A stretch of DNA of 64,000 bases, taken from assembly GCA_963691705.1 (NCBI GenBank), contig OY829546.1:33760040-33824039 (forward strand). Direction: 5' to 3'. The notes under the pieces were generated by a model that saw nothing but the letters and a program-made list of their open reading frames with translations, ran no database searches and was not told the DNA's origin. The stretch comes from Viola odorata (lineage: Eukaryota > Streptophyta > Magnoliopsida > Malpighiales > Violaceae). Position numbers and translations under genes: made by a program. Shown in pieces: positions 44,368-56,351 of this stretch; the stretch's first letter is position 1; the number at the start of each line of letters is the position of its first letter.

Positions 44368-45046
44368 TAGATCAGTGCCTGGGAAAGGCCCATTTGATGG
44401 CGCTTGATTGGGGGTGTCGCTTCTTTACTTAATCCCTTATTGTATTATTTTTCCCGTTTGGACTTTGACATCGCCTCCTTGCTTGTAATAATTAACAGAT
44501 CTTGTAATCTTGACCAAAAAATGCGTGTTTCAATACGTTGTCGCCCTTTATCACATGCCGCTTGACTACATTTTCTTCTCACTTTGCCTCTTGCATGTCG
44601 TGTCATTACATCTTGTCGCTCCTTTTCGCCGGGTTTGACTGCGCCCTTTTCAGAGCATTTAATGCTCTGAACTCCTCTTACTTGATACGGAGGAGACAGT
44701 CATGATGCTCTGAGCCCACGTGTCATCAAAGGGGAACGTTAAAGGACTGGCGGGCTGAACATGTCTTTTCGCTCCTCAGGGGTTGTACCCGCTTCCCGCG
44801 CCTCTTTGCCCTTGACACGTCACACACCATGATCGCTTGACCCGTCGTTCCCTTTAGTCCTTAGGGTTATAAAAACCCCCACGTGCTTTCTTTTTATCTT
44901 TTGTTACCTTTCTCTTTTGAAAAACGAAAAGAAAGAAAAGAAAAGGCAATTCCTCTTCTTCCTCCTACGATCCGCCGCCACCCGGGTGCTTCGATCTTCT
45001 TCTTACCACAGGTACCTTCCTCTTTATCCTTCTTTTAACCTTGCGC
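44368..45046 (+). promoter_or_regulatory. Region between ORF3 and ORF4 in element A
   Basis: CACGTG cores at 44717-44722 and 44880-44885, and a clear TATA box TTATAAAAA at 44867-44875 about 170 bases before ORF4. The leader is purine- then pyrimidine-rich. No ORF. Confidence 0.55.
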
Positions 45047-47315
45047 ATGGCTCGTAATCGCCATCCTTCGACGGCGCCTGCGGAGCTATAATGCCACTCT
45101 CGACCAGCTGGAGGGGTATTCTACTGAAGTTGCCCCAAAGTCCCTTCGCCTTAATAGCGAATTACCTGGCAATCGTAGGGTTCTTTATGCAAAAATATTT
45201 CATTATGGTTTTCAGCTGCCTCTAGATCCTTTAATTGCTGAGTTACTCTCTGAATTTGATCTAAATGCTGCCCAATTGAGTCCAAACGCCTATTGTGGCA
45301 TTTATGCTTTTATAGCCCTCTGTAGATATATAGGGAATGAATCTCCTTCCTTGTTGTTACTTCGCTCCCTTTTTCAATTATACCACCATAACAACAGCAT
45401 CATAGCGATATTGCCTCGCTATGATGTTGAAGCTCTAAACCCCTTTACCTGGAAGCTGTTATTCCTTGAATCTTCTATTGATGCTTGGAAAAAAGGATTC
45501 TTCATCATCAATCTGCCCAGCCTTTGTGGCGGAGCGGGTTTAATCTAGTTGTCAGAGACGCTGCCTGGGGTGGCAGGCCAGAGTTAGGACCAGTTGACCA
45601 AGGCTGGCTGGATAAGCTACTCAACCTGTCGGGGATTCCTGGTGTTCGCACTCGCGAACTCGCGTGCCGGGGCGACATCCAGGATTGCATTCAAAGTGAG
45701 CACCGTCCCTTCGTTCGCTGCTCCACGTTAATACTAACTCTAACATTCTTTTCTTATCTCTATAGATCCTCCCGCCGGGTGGAAACCTGATTGCATCAAG
45801 AAAAGAGAGAGAAGAGCTCAGCAGAAGAGAGAAAAAAGGGCTCTTTCTGCCGCCTCGACTGGTGTCGTGACTGACACCACACACGCGTCCACTTCTGCAC
45901 CTGAGTCCTCTTCTCTTCCTCGAGCGGAGGCTACTGCCACATCAACTGCTGAGCCAATTTCCTCCCCTAGCATTGTTCCTACACGAGCGTCGTCTTCTCG
46001 TCCTCCCCTTGCAAAAAATAAGAAAAGAACTCTCCGCCTTCGCGTTATCGCTCCTACCCGTCCTCCTGTTCAGGTTGTTTTTTTTTACAAAATTTTCTCT
46101 GTCTATATATTTTTGTCCGTTTCTTAATTCCCGTATTTCTTTTACGCGTAGGATACCACTGCTGTTGCCTCTTCCGCTACTCCTTCGCGCGACGGCATGG
46201 ATTTGTCAGGTATTCTTGATCCCAAGCGACCGCGTCTTAATGACGACTCCCCTTCAGCGAACGCCTTTACTACTGGTCAGGAAAAGCAAGGCGGCGTCAC
46301 CAATACCGGCCCCTTGGTGGGTAATCAAGGCTCTGGTCTGGCAGGAAATGGGGCTACCTCTGCGCCGCTTCATTCTTCTTTTGCCGCATCATCTCCTCCA
46401 CCTGGCAATCCCTTGGACTTCCTGGAGGATCTTGCAGAGGAGGACTTTCCATCCCTACCAACTGGAGGTTTCAATATTGACGCTGGACCATCTAATCGTT
46501 CCCCTCCGTCCCCTCCTGATGTCTTCTTCATTCCTGCTGCTGTTCAAACAATCTCTCCCTCTCTTCCCCCCATGGACACTCCGCGCATGGTGACTGACCT
46601 AAGCACTATACTCTCTAGCGGAGCCGCCACCCATCAGGTTGATTTAAGTAACATTCGCCAGCGCGGGTTCCCAGCATTGGGAGGCGACAACTCCATAACG
46701 ACATCCGCCTATCTGGCAGGGCATCTGTTGTCGGTTGAGGAGGAGGAGCAGGCCTTCCTCTCCGTTGCCGAGGGTGAGCAACTGCAGCAGATAAGGACCC
46801 AGCTGTTCTCTAGCTTTCAGGGTTTCCATTACTGGTCTAGGAATGTGACGAGACGAATGAGCTCTCTCCAGTCTTCCTCCCAAGAATGGCCCAACACTAA
46901 CCACCAGCTCTTGGAAGAAATCAACAAGTACCAACGGGAACTTCATAAAACTCAAGAAGAGCTGAGGAAGTGTGCTGAAGAGCGACAATGTGCGGAAGCC
47001 AGTTTAGGAGTTGCGAGAAAAGAGTTGGAAGAGGCCAGAGGACACCAGGCCACGAGGGATGCCGCCCTTCAAGCGGAGCAAAGTAAGAATGTCGTGCTTA
47101 TGGAGGAAACGGCGGACAAGTGTAAATGGTTTCTGGAACAAACTGCAGGCCTCATGGCCGACTGCTTCATTGAGCGTCACGGTCGCAATTTCTTCGACGC
47201 TGATGCCATCATCCGCCTCTTCAAGCAGAAGTCCGGGTTCCTCATGGAAGAGGGCTACCGCCAAGCAAAGAGGCCACGACCTGACGAGGGGGACAACAAC
47301 ATGCCCAGGCCGTAG
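45047..47315 (+). pseudogene. Antisense ORF4 of element A, frameshifted
   Basis: The ATG at 45047 (MARNRHPS) is followed by a frame change near 45090. The homologous frame reads YAKIFHYGFQLPLD, AAQLSPNAY and RYDVEALNPFTWKL. A one-base change near 45525 breaks the PLWR motif, and the next frame continues (QPLWRSGFNLVV). Introns: 45696-45765 and 46074-46151. Exon 3 (46152-47315) is open for nearly 390 residues, with AYLAGHLLSVEEEEQAFL and a long coiled coil (about 46850-47130). It is the same gene as ORF4-B. Confidence 0.78.
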
Positions 47316-48064
47316 ATGTCACTTCTCTTTTTGTCCATCGAGCGCCATGACTTCTTTGCCCTTTTTGTGTTTTTGGGGCCTTTTGTTTAAACAAGTATCC
47401 CCTCTTGTATAAATAGTTTGCATAATTTGCCATCATTTTACTTTATCGATGATCTTTCTCACTTTACTTTCGTTAGCCCTTCTTTCAAAACTGGTTGCCA
47501 CCGTTGAACTGACGTGGCTTGCGCCTTCGAACTTCCCTTTCGGAGTCGCAACACGCCATGTCGTCGCAATCCGCTCCTTACCATTATTTCGTACCGTGCT
47601 TGAGACGACTGGATCTCCCCTTTAGATGCTCTGCCTCTCCGCGGCGTCATTATTTTCCAAGTGCTCCATCACTTTCACCCTTTACTAAATTTTCTGCACA
47701 TTTTACTTATAACTTTCGTTAATAGCGACATATTCCCGAAAAAGCCTTAGTTATCTTGGGCCATTGCCATGCGCGCTTCTCACTTTCTTAGCGCGATCCT
47801 TTCGAGATATCACTTGTGCTGAATTTTCTGCACATTTTCACTTATCATTTACATTAGTAGCGACATCTACTAAAATATCTTAATTACCTTAGGGTATGGG
47901 CGCGTATTTCCCCAACTCACTTGGCGCGATCTCCCCCGATGTCGCTCGTGTCACGTACTCTTCCAGCCAAACTTCACCGGGTTTGTCCCTTCCGGTTACT
48001 AGCTGGGGTACCGTGACTTCTCGCATTTCCTCAATCGGCCGGGAAGTGCCACCTCTCAATGCGC
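47316..48064 (+). other. ORF4-A 3' region
   Basis: Non-coding, T-rich. It contains a diverged single unit of the B-type repeat (TTCACCGGG...GGTTACTAGCTGGGGT near 47970). No other feature. Confidence 0.4.
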
Positions 48065-48520
48065 CGTCTGATCAGGGTCGGCCTTCACGAGGATAGGACT
48101 TTTCACTTCCTCAGCTTTGTCCTCGCACCTCGGAACGTGCCCCTTCTTTACGAGGTGCCTATGTTAGCGCTACCATCGTAAGGATAGGATTTTTACTTGC
48201 GAGGTGGAGTTTTTATCTTCCCTAGGGTCGTGCCTCACTTAATGATCATCCGCCTATGTGAGCACGGACTGTCACAAGGATAGGACTTTGCACCCCCAGG
48301 GAGTCGGGGCGTGCCCTCTCTGGGTTTCCCCAGGATAGGATTTTTCACTCCCGACAGTGCTGGAGCGTGTCTCGTCTTAGCGAGCCGCCTGATCAAGGCC
48401 AGAATTTTTCACTTCCAGCACCATATATTTCCAGGATCGTCGGGGCGTGCCTCATCTTGACGACCCATCTACATTAGCCCATTCTGCCCCAAGGCTAGGA
48501 CTTTTCACCCCCGACATCCT
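48065..48520 (+). repeat. Degenerate repeats with AAGGATAGGA boxes in element A
   Basis: About five units contain CGTGCCTC, GTCTGATCAGG or CCTATGT and AGGATAGGACTTTTCAC-like words, homologous to 33911-34385 in B. Confidence 0.75.
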
Positions 48521-48589
48521 CCTTTCCTTGTTATCTGCACATTACACAGACAACCAACAAGGAACAAGAAATATTTCCACAACAATTGT

Positions 48590-50370
48590 TAGACCATGCC
48601 CAACGGGATGTCAAATTTCATAATTTCAATTTCTAGACCATGCCCAACGGCATGTCAAATTTCATAATTTCAATTTCTAAATCATGCCCAACGGCATGTC
48701 AAATTTCAATTTCAATTTCTAGACCATGCCCACCGGCATGTCACATTTCAATTTCAATTTCTAGACCATGCCCACCGGCATGTCACATTTCAATTTCAGT
48801 TTCTAGACCATGCCCACCGGCATGTCACATTCATAATTTCAATTTCTAGACCATGCCCAAACGGCATGTCAAATTTCACAATTTCAATTTCTAGACCATG
48901 CCCAGACGGCATGTCAATTTCATAATCTCAATTTCTAAACCATGCCTAACGGCATGTCAAATTTCAATTTCAATTTCTAAACCATGCCCAACGGCATGTC
49001 AAATTTCATAATTTCAATTTCAATTTCAAAACCATGCCCAACGGCATGTATTTTCATAATTTCTAAACCATGCCCAACGGCATGTATTTTCATAATTTCA
49101 ATTTCTAAACCATGCCCAACGGCATGTCAATTTTCATAACTTCAATTTCTAAACCATGCCCAGACTGCATGTCAATTTCATAATCTCAATTTCTAAACCA
49201 TGCCCAACGGCATGTCAAATTTCATAACTTCAATTTCTAAACCATGCCCAACGGCATGTCAAATTCAATTTCTAAACCATGCCCAAACGGCATGTTAATT
49301 TCATAATCTCAATTTCTAAACCATGCCCAACGGCATGTCAATTTCATAATCTCAATTTCTAGACCATGCCCAACGGCATGTCAAATTTCAATTTCTAAAC
49401 CATGCCCAACGGCATGTATTTTCATAATTTCAATTTCTAAACCATGCCCAACGGCATGTCAATTTTCATAACTTCAATTTCTAAACCATGCCCAGACGGC
49501 ATGTCAATTTCATAATCTCAATTTCTAAACCATACCCAACGGCATGTCAAATTCAATTTCTAAACCATGCCCAAACGGCATGTCAATTTTCATAACTTCA
49601 ATTTCTAAACCATGCCCAGACGGCATGTCAATTTCATAATCTCAATTTCTAAACCATGCCCAACGGCATGTCAAATTTCATAACTTCAATTTCTAAACCA
49701 TGCCCAACGGCATGTCAAATTCAATTTCTAAACCATGCCCAGACGGCATGTCAATTTCATAATCTCAATTTCTAAACCATGCCCAATGGCATGTCAATTT
49801 CATAATCTCAATTTCTAGACCATGCCCAACGGCATGTCAAATTTCAATTTCAATTTCAATTTCTAAACCATGCCCAACGGCATGTCAAATTTCATAATTT
49901 CAATTTCAATTTCTAAACCATGCCCAACGACATGTATTTTCATAATTTCAATTTCTAAACCATGCCCAACGGCCTGTCAATTTTCATAACTTGAATTTCT
50001 AAACCATGCCCAGATGGCATGTCAATTTCATAATCTCAATTTCTAAACCATGCCCAACGGCATGTCAAATTCAATTTCTAAACCATGCCCAAACGGCATG
50101 TCAATTTTCATAACTTCAATTTCTAGGCCATGCCCAGACGGCATGTCAATTTCATAATCTCAATTTCTAAACCATGCCCAACGGCATGTCAAATTTAATT
50201 TCTAAACCATGCCCAACGGCATGTCAAATTTCAATTTCAACTTCAATTTCTAGACCATGCCCAGACGGCATGTCAATTTCATAATCTCAATTTCTAAACC
50301 ATGCCCAACGGCATGTCAATTTTCAATTGCTATTTCTATTTCTAAACCATGCCCAAACGGCATGTCAAAT
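48590..50370. repeat. 42-copy minisatellite with a hairpin in every unit (element A)
   Basis: I counted 42 copies of a unit of about 42 bp (range about 25-55): CCATGCCCAACGGCATGTCA plus a variable run of AATTTCATAATTTCAATTTCTAAA. The core is a perfect hairpin CATGCC-CAAC-GGCATG; loops vary (CAAC, CAAAC, CAGAC, CACC) while most stems are kept. It lies between the AAGGATAGGA repeats and pol, and its last unit supplies the pol stop codon. Element B lacks it. Confidence 0.95.
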
Positions 50371-52410
50371 TCTAGCATGATATAATTTTAATCGAGCAAT
50401 ATTCCAAGAGTTAGGTAAGGGAGTACCGTCAAGCGTTTCGAGGTGATACGCCCCCTTTCCGATAACACGAGTGACGCGGTACGGGCCTTCCCAGTTTGAG
50501 CTAAGTTTCCACATTCGTTGGCCCGCCGCTCGTTTGTCCCTGAGCACGAGGTCTCCCGCCTTGAGCAGCCGCTCCTTAACATGTCTGTTGTGATACCGCG
50601 CCATTCTTCTTTTGTAGTACATTATTTTCAAGAGAGCTTCCTCGCGCACCTCAGGCAGCATATCAAGGTTAGCGCGTAACCTCTCCTCGTTTAATTCCTC
50701 CTTGAAATATTCCACCCTTAAGCTTAGGGTGCCAATTTCGACAGGCGTTACTGCTTCGGTACCAAAAGCCATCGCAAATGGCGTTTCCCCCGTACTAGTT
50801 TTGACGGTCATGCGGTAAGCCCACATTACATAGGGTAGCTCATCTGGCCACTTCTTTTTTGACCCCTCAAGATTTTTCTTAATACCGCTCAGTATGCTCC
50901 GGTTGGTTACCTCCGCCTGGCCGTTAGTCTGAGGATGCGCCACAGAGGAAAACCTCTGTTCGATCTAGAATTCTTCACATTGCTCTTTGAAGAAGCGACT
51001 GGTAAACTGTGCCCCGTTGTCACTAACTAGCACGCGAGGCACCCCGAAACGCATGATCACTTGGTGCTTAAAGAAGTGTCATACCCTCTCCGTCGTAATA
51101 CTGGCTACCGCTTCCGCTTCTGCCCATTTGGTAAAGTAGTCCACTGCCACAATTACAAATTTCAGTTGAGACCTGGCCTTAGGAAAAGGGTCTAAAATGT
51201 CGATTCCCCATTTGGCAAAAGGACAAGGTGCCACGATCTGAGATATTTCAGTGGCGGGTCGTCGAGGGATTTTGGCAAATTCTTGACACTTGTGGCATGA
51301 TTGCACAAATTTGTTACAATCCCGGCGAATAGTGGGCCAATAGAATCCTGACCGGAACACCTGCGCGCCCATGGTACCACCCGACACGTGCATGCCGCAG
51401 ATGCCTTCATGAATCTCGCGCAGGGTATGGAGGCCTTCTTGTCCCGTTATACATTTTACGGCTGGGTGCGAGAAACATATCCGAATTAACTCCCCATCAT
51501 AATAAGTGCACCTTGCCGCTTGCTTCAGCACTTTTTTCTTCTCTGTAGTGTCGCTCGGCAACTCGTCGTGCTTCAAAAAATTTATCACAGGGACCCTCCA
51601 CTCCTTTTCAATCTCCTCCACACATAGCGACAGTTGTTCCTCCATGAAGGACGGTAATGACCTTTCCTCATAGTACACGCCTTCTGGTATGACAGCCTCC
51701 TGATTGGCTGCCGCTTTGGCGAGATTATCCGCCTCGGTATTGTCTTCCCACGGAATGTGTTCGAAAGTAACACACACGCCGCTTTGTTCCATTTCTGCCA
51801 ATTCCCTTTTCACTTTCGAGAGGTATTGCACCATGATCAGTTCTCTAGCTTGGGATTGTCCCAAGACTTGATCAATTATCAACTTGGAGTCCCCTCGTAT
51901 TTTCAACCGTGGAGCTTCTACTACCAGGTCGTTTTCAGTTTTAGCGAAGAGGCTCCTTCCTACTCTAAGCCCCGCCAATAACGCTTCATACTCTGCTACG
52001 TTGTTGGACAATGGTTGCAGGATTCTAATGGCGTACCGCACCTGCTCATCATGTGGCCCGATCATGTATATGCCAGCTCCCGCCAGCTCTTGATTTTTGG
52101 CGCCATCCACATAGATGACCCATACGTCCGCGGGGGCTTCTGTGGGTAGGATCTTTACGTCACTTTCTTTCTTCTCGAACAGCTCCACCGCCTTATCCCC
52201 AGTAAATGTACACTCGGTGATAAAATCTGCTAAAACTTGAGCTTTTACGGATGGCCGAGCTTTGTACTTTAATCCATATTGTTCCAGCTCAATTGACCAA
52301 ATCAACATCCTCCCCGAGGATTCTGGTTTCCTAAAAATTCTCCTCAAAGGCTGATCCGTGAGCACGATGACTGGATGGGCCTGGAAGTACCTGTCCATCT
52401 TCCGTGTGGA
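50365..52410 (-). pseudogene. Element A pol: RNase H domains and integrase, with stops
   Basis: It contains the end of the first RNase H (VLTDQPLRRI), the second RNase H (VDGAKNQELAGAG, NNVAEYEALLAGL) and the integrase (ICGMH, CHKCQEF, WGIDILDPF, NGQAEVTNRS, end NIARLKLYHARI). Stops lie near 50965 (CAG to TAG), 51075 (TGG to TGA) and 52399 (TAG for glutamine). The last codons and the stop lie in the minisatellite. Confidence 0.85.
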
Positions 52411-54169
52411 CTATAGCAGGGCGAATGCCACCTTCTCAATGTGGGTGTATCGCACCTCGACATCTTTTAACACATGGCTAACAAAGAAAACGGGGCGGTG
52501 GGCGTGATTATCCTCCCGGACCAAAACGGCACTGACCACTTCATCCGCGACGCCGAGGTACAAGAATAGGGTGTCGCCCGGTTCTGGTCGTGTTAGTACC
52601 AAGTCGGACGACAAGTATGTTTTCAATCCCACGAACGCCTCTTCGCACTCTTGTGTCCATCCGAAAGAAGCTTTCTTGCGTATGACTTTAAAGAACGGCA
52701 AGCACTTCTCGCCCTGCTTAGAGATGAACCGTCCCAGAGCAATGACACGTCCTGTTAACCTCTGAACTTCCTAGAGGGTTCGGGGCGATACCATATCATG
52801 GATAGCCTTAATCTTTGACGGGTTCGGCTGGATGCCCTTTTGGCTTACCACATACCCTAAGAATTTTCCCGTTTGAAATGCAAACGCTCACTTGCGGGGG
52901 TTCAACTTTATCTGGTACTTTTTCAATGTATCAAACACTTCCTGCAAATCGGCCAGATGGTCGCTGAAACTTCTGCTTTTGACCAATACATCATCTACGT
53001 ATGCTTCTACATTTCTCCCGATTTGCTTTTCAAACACTTTATTGGCCATACGCTGGAAGGTCGCCCCTGCATTCTTTAAGCCAAACGGCATTGCCGTGTA
53101 GCAATAGGTGGCCTTCGGGGTTATAAATGCCGTCTTTTCCTCATCTTCCTTGGCCATAGGGATTTGGTGGTATCCCGAATTGGCGTCCAAAGAACTCAAA
53201 TATGCGTACCCTGCCGTTTGATCGACCAACTAATCAATCCGAGGGAGCGGATAACAGTCCTTAGGACAAGCGTCATTCAAGTTAGTGAAATCAATGCACA
53301 TGCGCCAGTCTCCGTTGGGCTTGTGGACTAAGACGGGGTTGGCCAACCAAGTGGGGTATTGAACTTCTCGGATGAATCCTGCGTTCCTCAGTTTTACTAC
53401 CTCCTTATCAATCACCACCGACTTTTTCGTGTAGAATGCTCGCCGCTTCTGTTGAACTGGCGTGGCGCGTGGGTCAACGTTGAGTCAGTGCTCAGCCACT
53501 TCCCTGGACACGCCAGGCATGTCCGCCGGTTTCCACGCGAACTCTCCTTTGCATTTATTCAACAGCCGGGCTAATTGTGCTCTCTCCTCAAGGGTCAACT
53601 TTTCACTGGCTTGGAAGCTCGCCTTACCATTACCTTGGACGGGGATGGATACCATCACATCGACTGGCTGGGTTCGCCTTTCATCCCTTTGCTCATAGGG
53701 ATCCGCTGCCACACACACATATTGATCACAACTTTTTTGAATCATGAGTGAATAACACTCGACGGCTAGCTTTTGATCGCCCTTGATCGATACTACCCCT
53801 TCCCAAGAGGGGTATTTCATCCTGAGGTGTTTCTGAGATACCGCCGCCCCAAAACGATTGAGGAATGGCCGCCCTAGAATGGCATTATACGGTAGGATGA
53901 GATCCACAACCAAGAACATCAACTCTTCTGATCGTTTCGACGCGTCTTCTCTAAAATACACAGGCAGCGTTGTGACTCCAATTACAGGTATAGGGATGCC
54001 GTCCACTCCAATAATTGGTTTCTTGCAAGGCGCCAGTTCACCGGTAGGGCGTTTCATGAGATTATATGCTTCCAACGAAAATAAGTTTACCGCACTGCCG
54101 TTATCAATGAGGGTCCTTCGTACCCCATGGCTCCCAAAAACCGGTGTGACTACTAGCGCGTCATTATGA
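52411..54169 (-). pseudogene. Element A pol: protease and reverse transcriptase, with stops
   Basis: Protease near 54080-54120. RT motifs: WRMCIDFTNLNDACPKD (about 53260-53310), MPFGLKNAGATFQR (about 53050-53090) and catalytic YVDD (about 52990-53003). The first part of RNase H (LYLGVADEVVSAVLV) lies near 52540. Stops at about 52771, 52888, 53228 (CAG to TAG type) and 53483 (CGA to TGA type). Domain order and spacing match B. Confidence 0.85.
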
Positions 54170-54198
54170 GGGAAGACAATGCCCTTCTCATCTTCTTC

Positions 54199-56266
54199 CT
54201 AAAAAGATATCACCATTCTGTCCAGTGTATCAATCACTCCCTTTTTTACAGGCTGGCCTTCCCGTTTCCGCTTCTCTCCTACCACGAGTGTTGCTGGGGT
54301 AATCTCATCCAGGAACGACGCGCCCCCAGCGATAATGTTAATGATGGGGATGTCCTCATCATACATCATTAGTGCTTCTTTCCCCTTTGCCTCAAAAGTC
54401 CCGCTGCTCCCAATGGGAGGAGGCAATTGATAGTCACCTAACTCCCCGTGGGGAGGGTCACTCCTGGTTTCTTCTCTCATACGAGTGGCGAATTCTCCAA
54501 GATAGCCTTCTTCCAACAGGCGCTTTATTGCTAACTTCAATTCCCTGCATGCCTCTGTAGAATGCCCCTTAACCTTATGGAATTTACAAAAAGCATTTTC
54601 CCTTCCTCCCATGACCACCCCTAGCTTCACAGGGGCTGGATTGCAGATCAGCAGGTTCCACTGCTGAATGATGGCTAAGATTTCCGCTCGTGGGAGTGTA
54701 AGGGGAGGAAGGTCGGGATCGTACATTCGACCCTTAGGGGGATCCCCCTGTCGCTAAACATTCAGACCGCTGCCCCTTCCTCTAGAGAAATTACCCTTCT
54801 GGCGATTCGATGCCTTGGGGATGTAATCTTTCCGCTGGGTGTATTCGTCACCCGGGCGGGTGTCGTGGGTCATACTGCTTTGAGCCGTGGGAGCAGGAGA
54901 GGCGTTCTAGGGCGCATCCCGTATCCTGTTTCTATATTCCTCTTCTTCCATTCTCGCATAATTGTGAGCCTTCAACCTTAACGCGTCTAAAGTCGTTAAG
55001 GGGTCCACCATCAGCGTATCTCTTAGCTTCCCATATCCACAATTCCGCTTCAAAGCTTCTATGGCGAAATCAATAGTAATACCAGGAGTTAACGACATTT
55101 CCATATCAAAACGACCAAGATAACTATTCAAAGACTCCTCTGGTTTTCTACATATATCAAACAAGGCTGCTGCAGACTTTTGAATAGGGATAGTTGTGCT
55201 GAAGCGACTCTTAAACTTGGCCTCTAGTTGCGGGAAATTATCAATTGATCGAGCAGGAAGTCCTTCAAACCAGAGGCGAGCTACTCCTGACAATGTCATA
55301 ACGAATATTTGACACAACACCGCATCGTTGTGCGTTTGAAACTGGACGAAATCCTTCACCTTATTAAGATGCGAGATGGGGTCCTTGGTGCCATCGTATG
55401 ATTCCGTGGGGAGCTTAACATGTCGGCTGACCCTGTGGTGCCTTATACGGTGGGTGAAAGGATGACCAGCGGTGTCGTCCAAGATCTCACGATCATGACG
55501 AGGGGGAGACATGTCCAGGTGTCGCCTGTGCCCTCGGAGCTCCGGGGTGCGTTGCTGCCTGGGAGACCGGCTATGACTCCTAAGCGAACGGGTTCGACGC
55601 CTCCTACTGCCTGATCTTTCACTCTACTCCATAGATACCTCTCTACCGGCTCCCTCTCTCCTGCCGTCCCAACACTCTCTGTATTCATCTAGCAGTCGCT
55701 CCACTTGAGAGACAGGAATCCGCGGTATCCGCGGTATGTAGTGCTCCTCCTGTCCGTCTACCAGTTACGCAAAGCCGAATGGCATGCTTATCGCAGGTGA
55801 GGTCAGAGGGACACTCACCTGACGTCGAGGCGATACTGGTCGATCAGCGACAATAGACGGAGTGAAAATAACTCGAGGAGACACACCTGATGTCGCGGTA
55901 CTAGAAGTGGGGCCTGCGGCCATCCCAATTAAATAGTCCAAGTGGGCACGAAGAGCTAACATCAAGCTTACCGACGGAGTAGTAGGGTCATCCATCCTAG
56001 AACTTACAAGCGGAGGGGCGGAGTGACTAGATCCGCCCGTATAGGAAAACGGGGCACCCATTGAGGAAATAGGGGAACCCATTTAAGGAAACGGGGTGCC
56101 CATTTGAGAAAACGGGGTGCCAGCTGTCAGCCCGAAAAGAAAGTCTGTCTGCACAGAGGGAGTTTCACGTGATGTGACATGTACTGGACGAAGACGTGAA
56201 AAAAAGTTCCCTACGCGCGTGAACCCTACGAGTATGAGGGGGTGTGGATTCTGAATCTGAAGCCAT
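54199..56266 (-). pseudogene. Element A gag, with stops
   Basis: Starts at ATG 56266 (MASDSES) and contains the gag core (KLPTESYDGTKDPISHLNKV; ARLWFEGLP) at 54907-55512, a knuckle-like CKFHKVKGHSTEAC (about 54555-54600) and LLEEGYLGEF. Stops at about 54907 and 54757, and a TAG near 54199 at the gag-pol border. Frames change in the Arg-rich middle (about 55510-55760). Near 56050-56120 a short repeat of about 22 bp (AAACGGGGTGCCCATTTGAG) has expanded. Confidence 0.8.
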
Positions 56267-56330
56267 GATCCTTCGACTCTCAGAAAGAACAGAGCTTGGT
56301 TACTAAGGAAAACTCACTTAATTAACCAAG

Positions 56331-56349
56331 GCTCTCAATGAAAGCACCA
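56331..56349 (-). promoter_or_regulatory. Primer-binding site of element A
   Basis: Sense-strand TGGTGCTTTCATTGAGAGC, two bases inside the 5' LTR. One difference from B. Confidence 0.75.
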
Positions 56350-56351
56350 CT

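Noticed and set aside
48590..50370. CRISPR-like array of short repeats and spacers
   Set aside because: The spacers are not unique; they are variants of one AT-rich sequence, and unit length varies. This is a plant minisatellite inside a retrotransposon.
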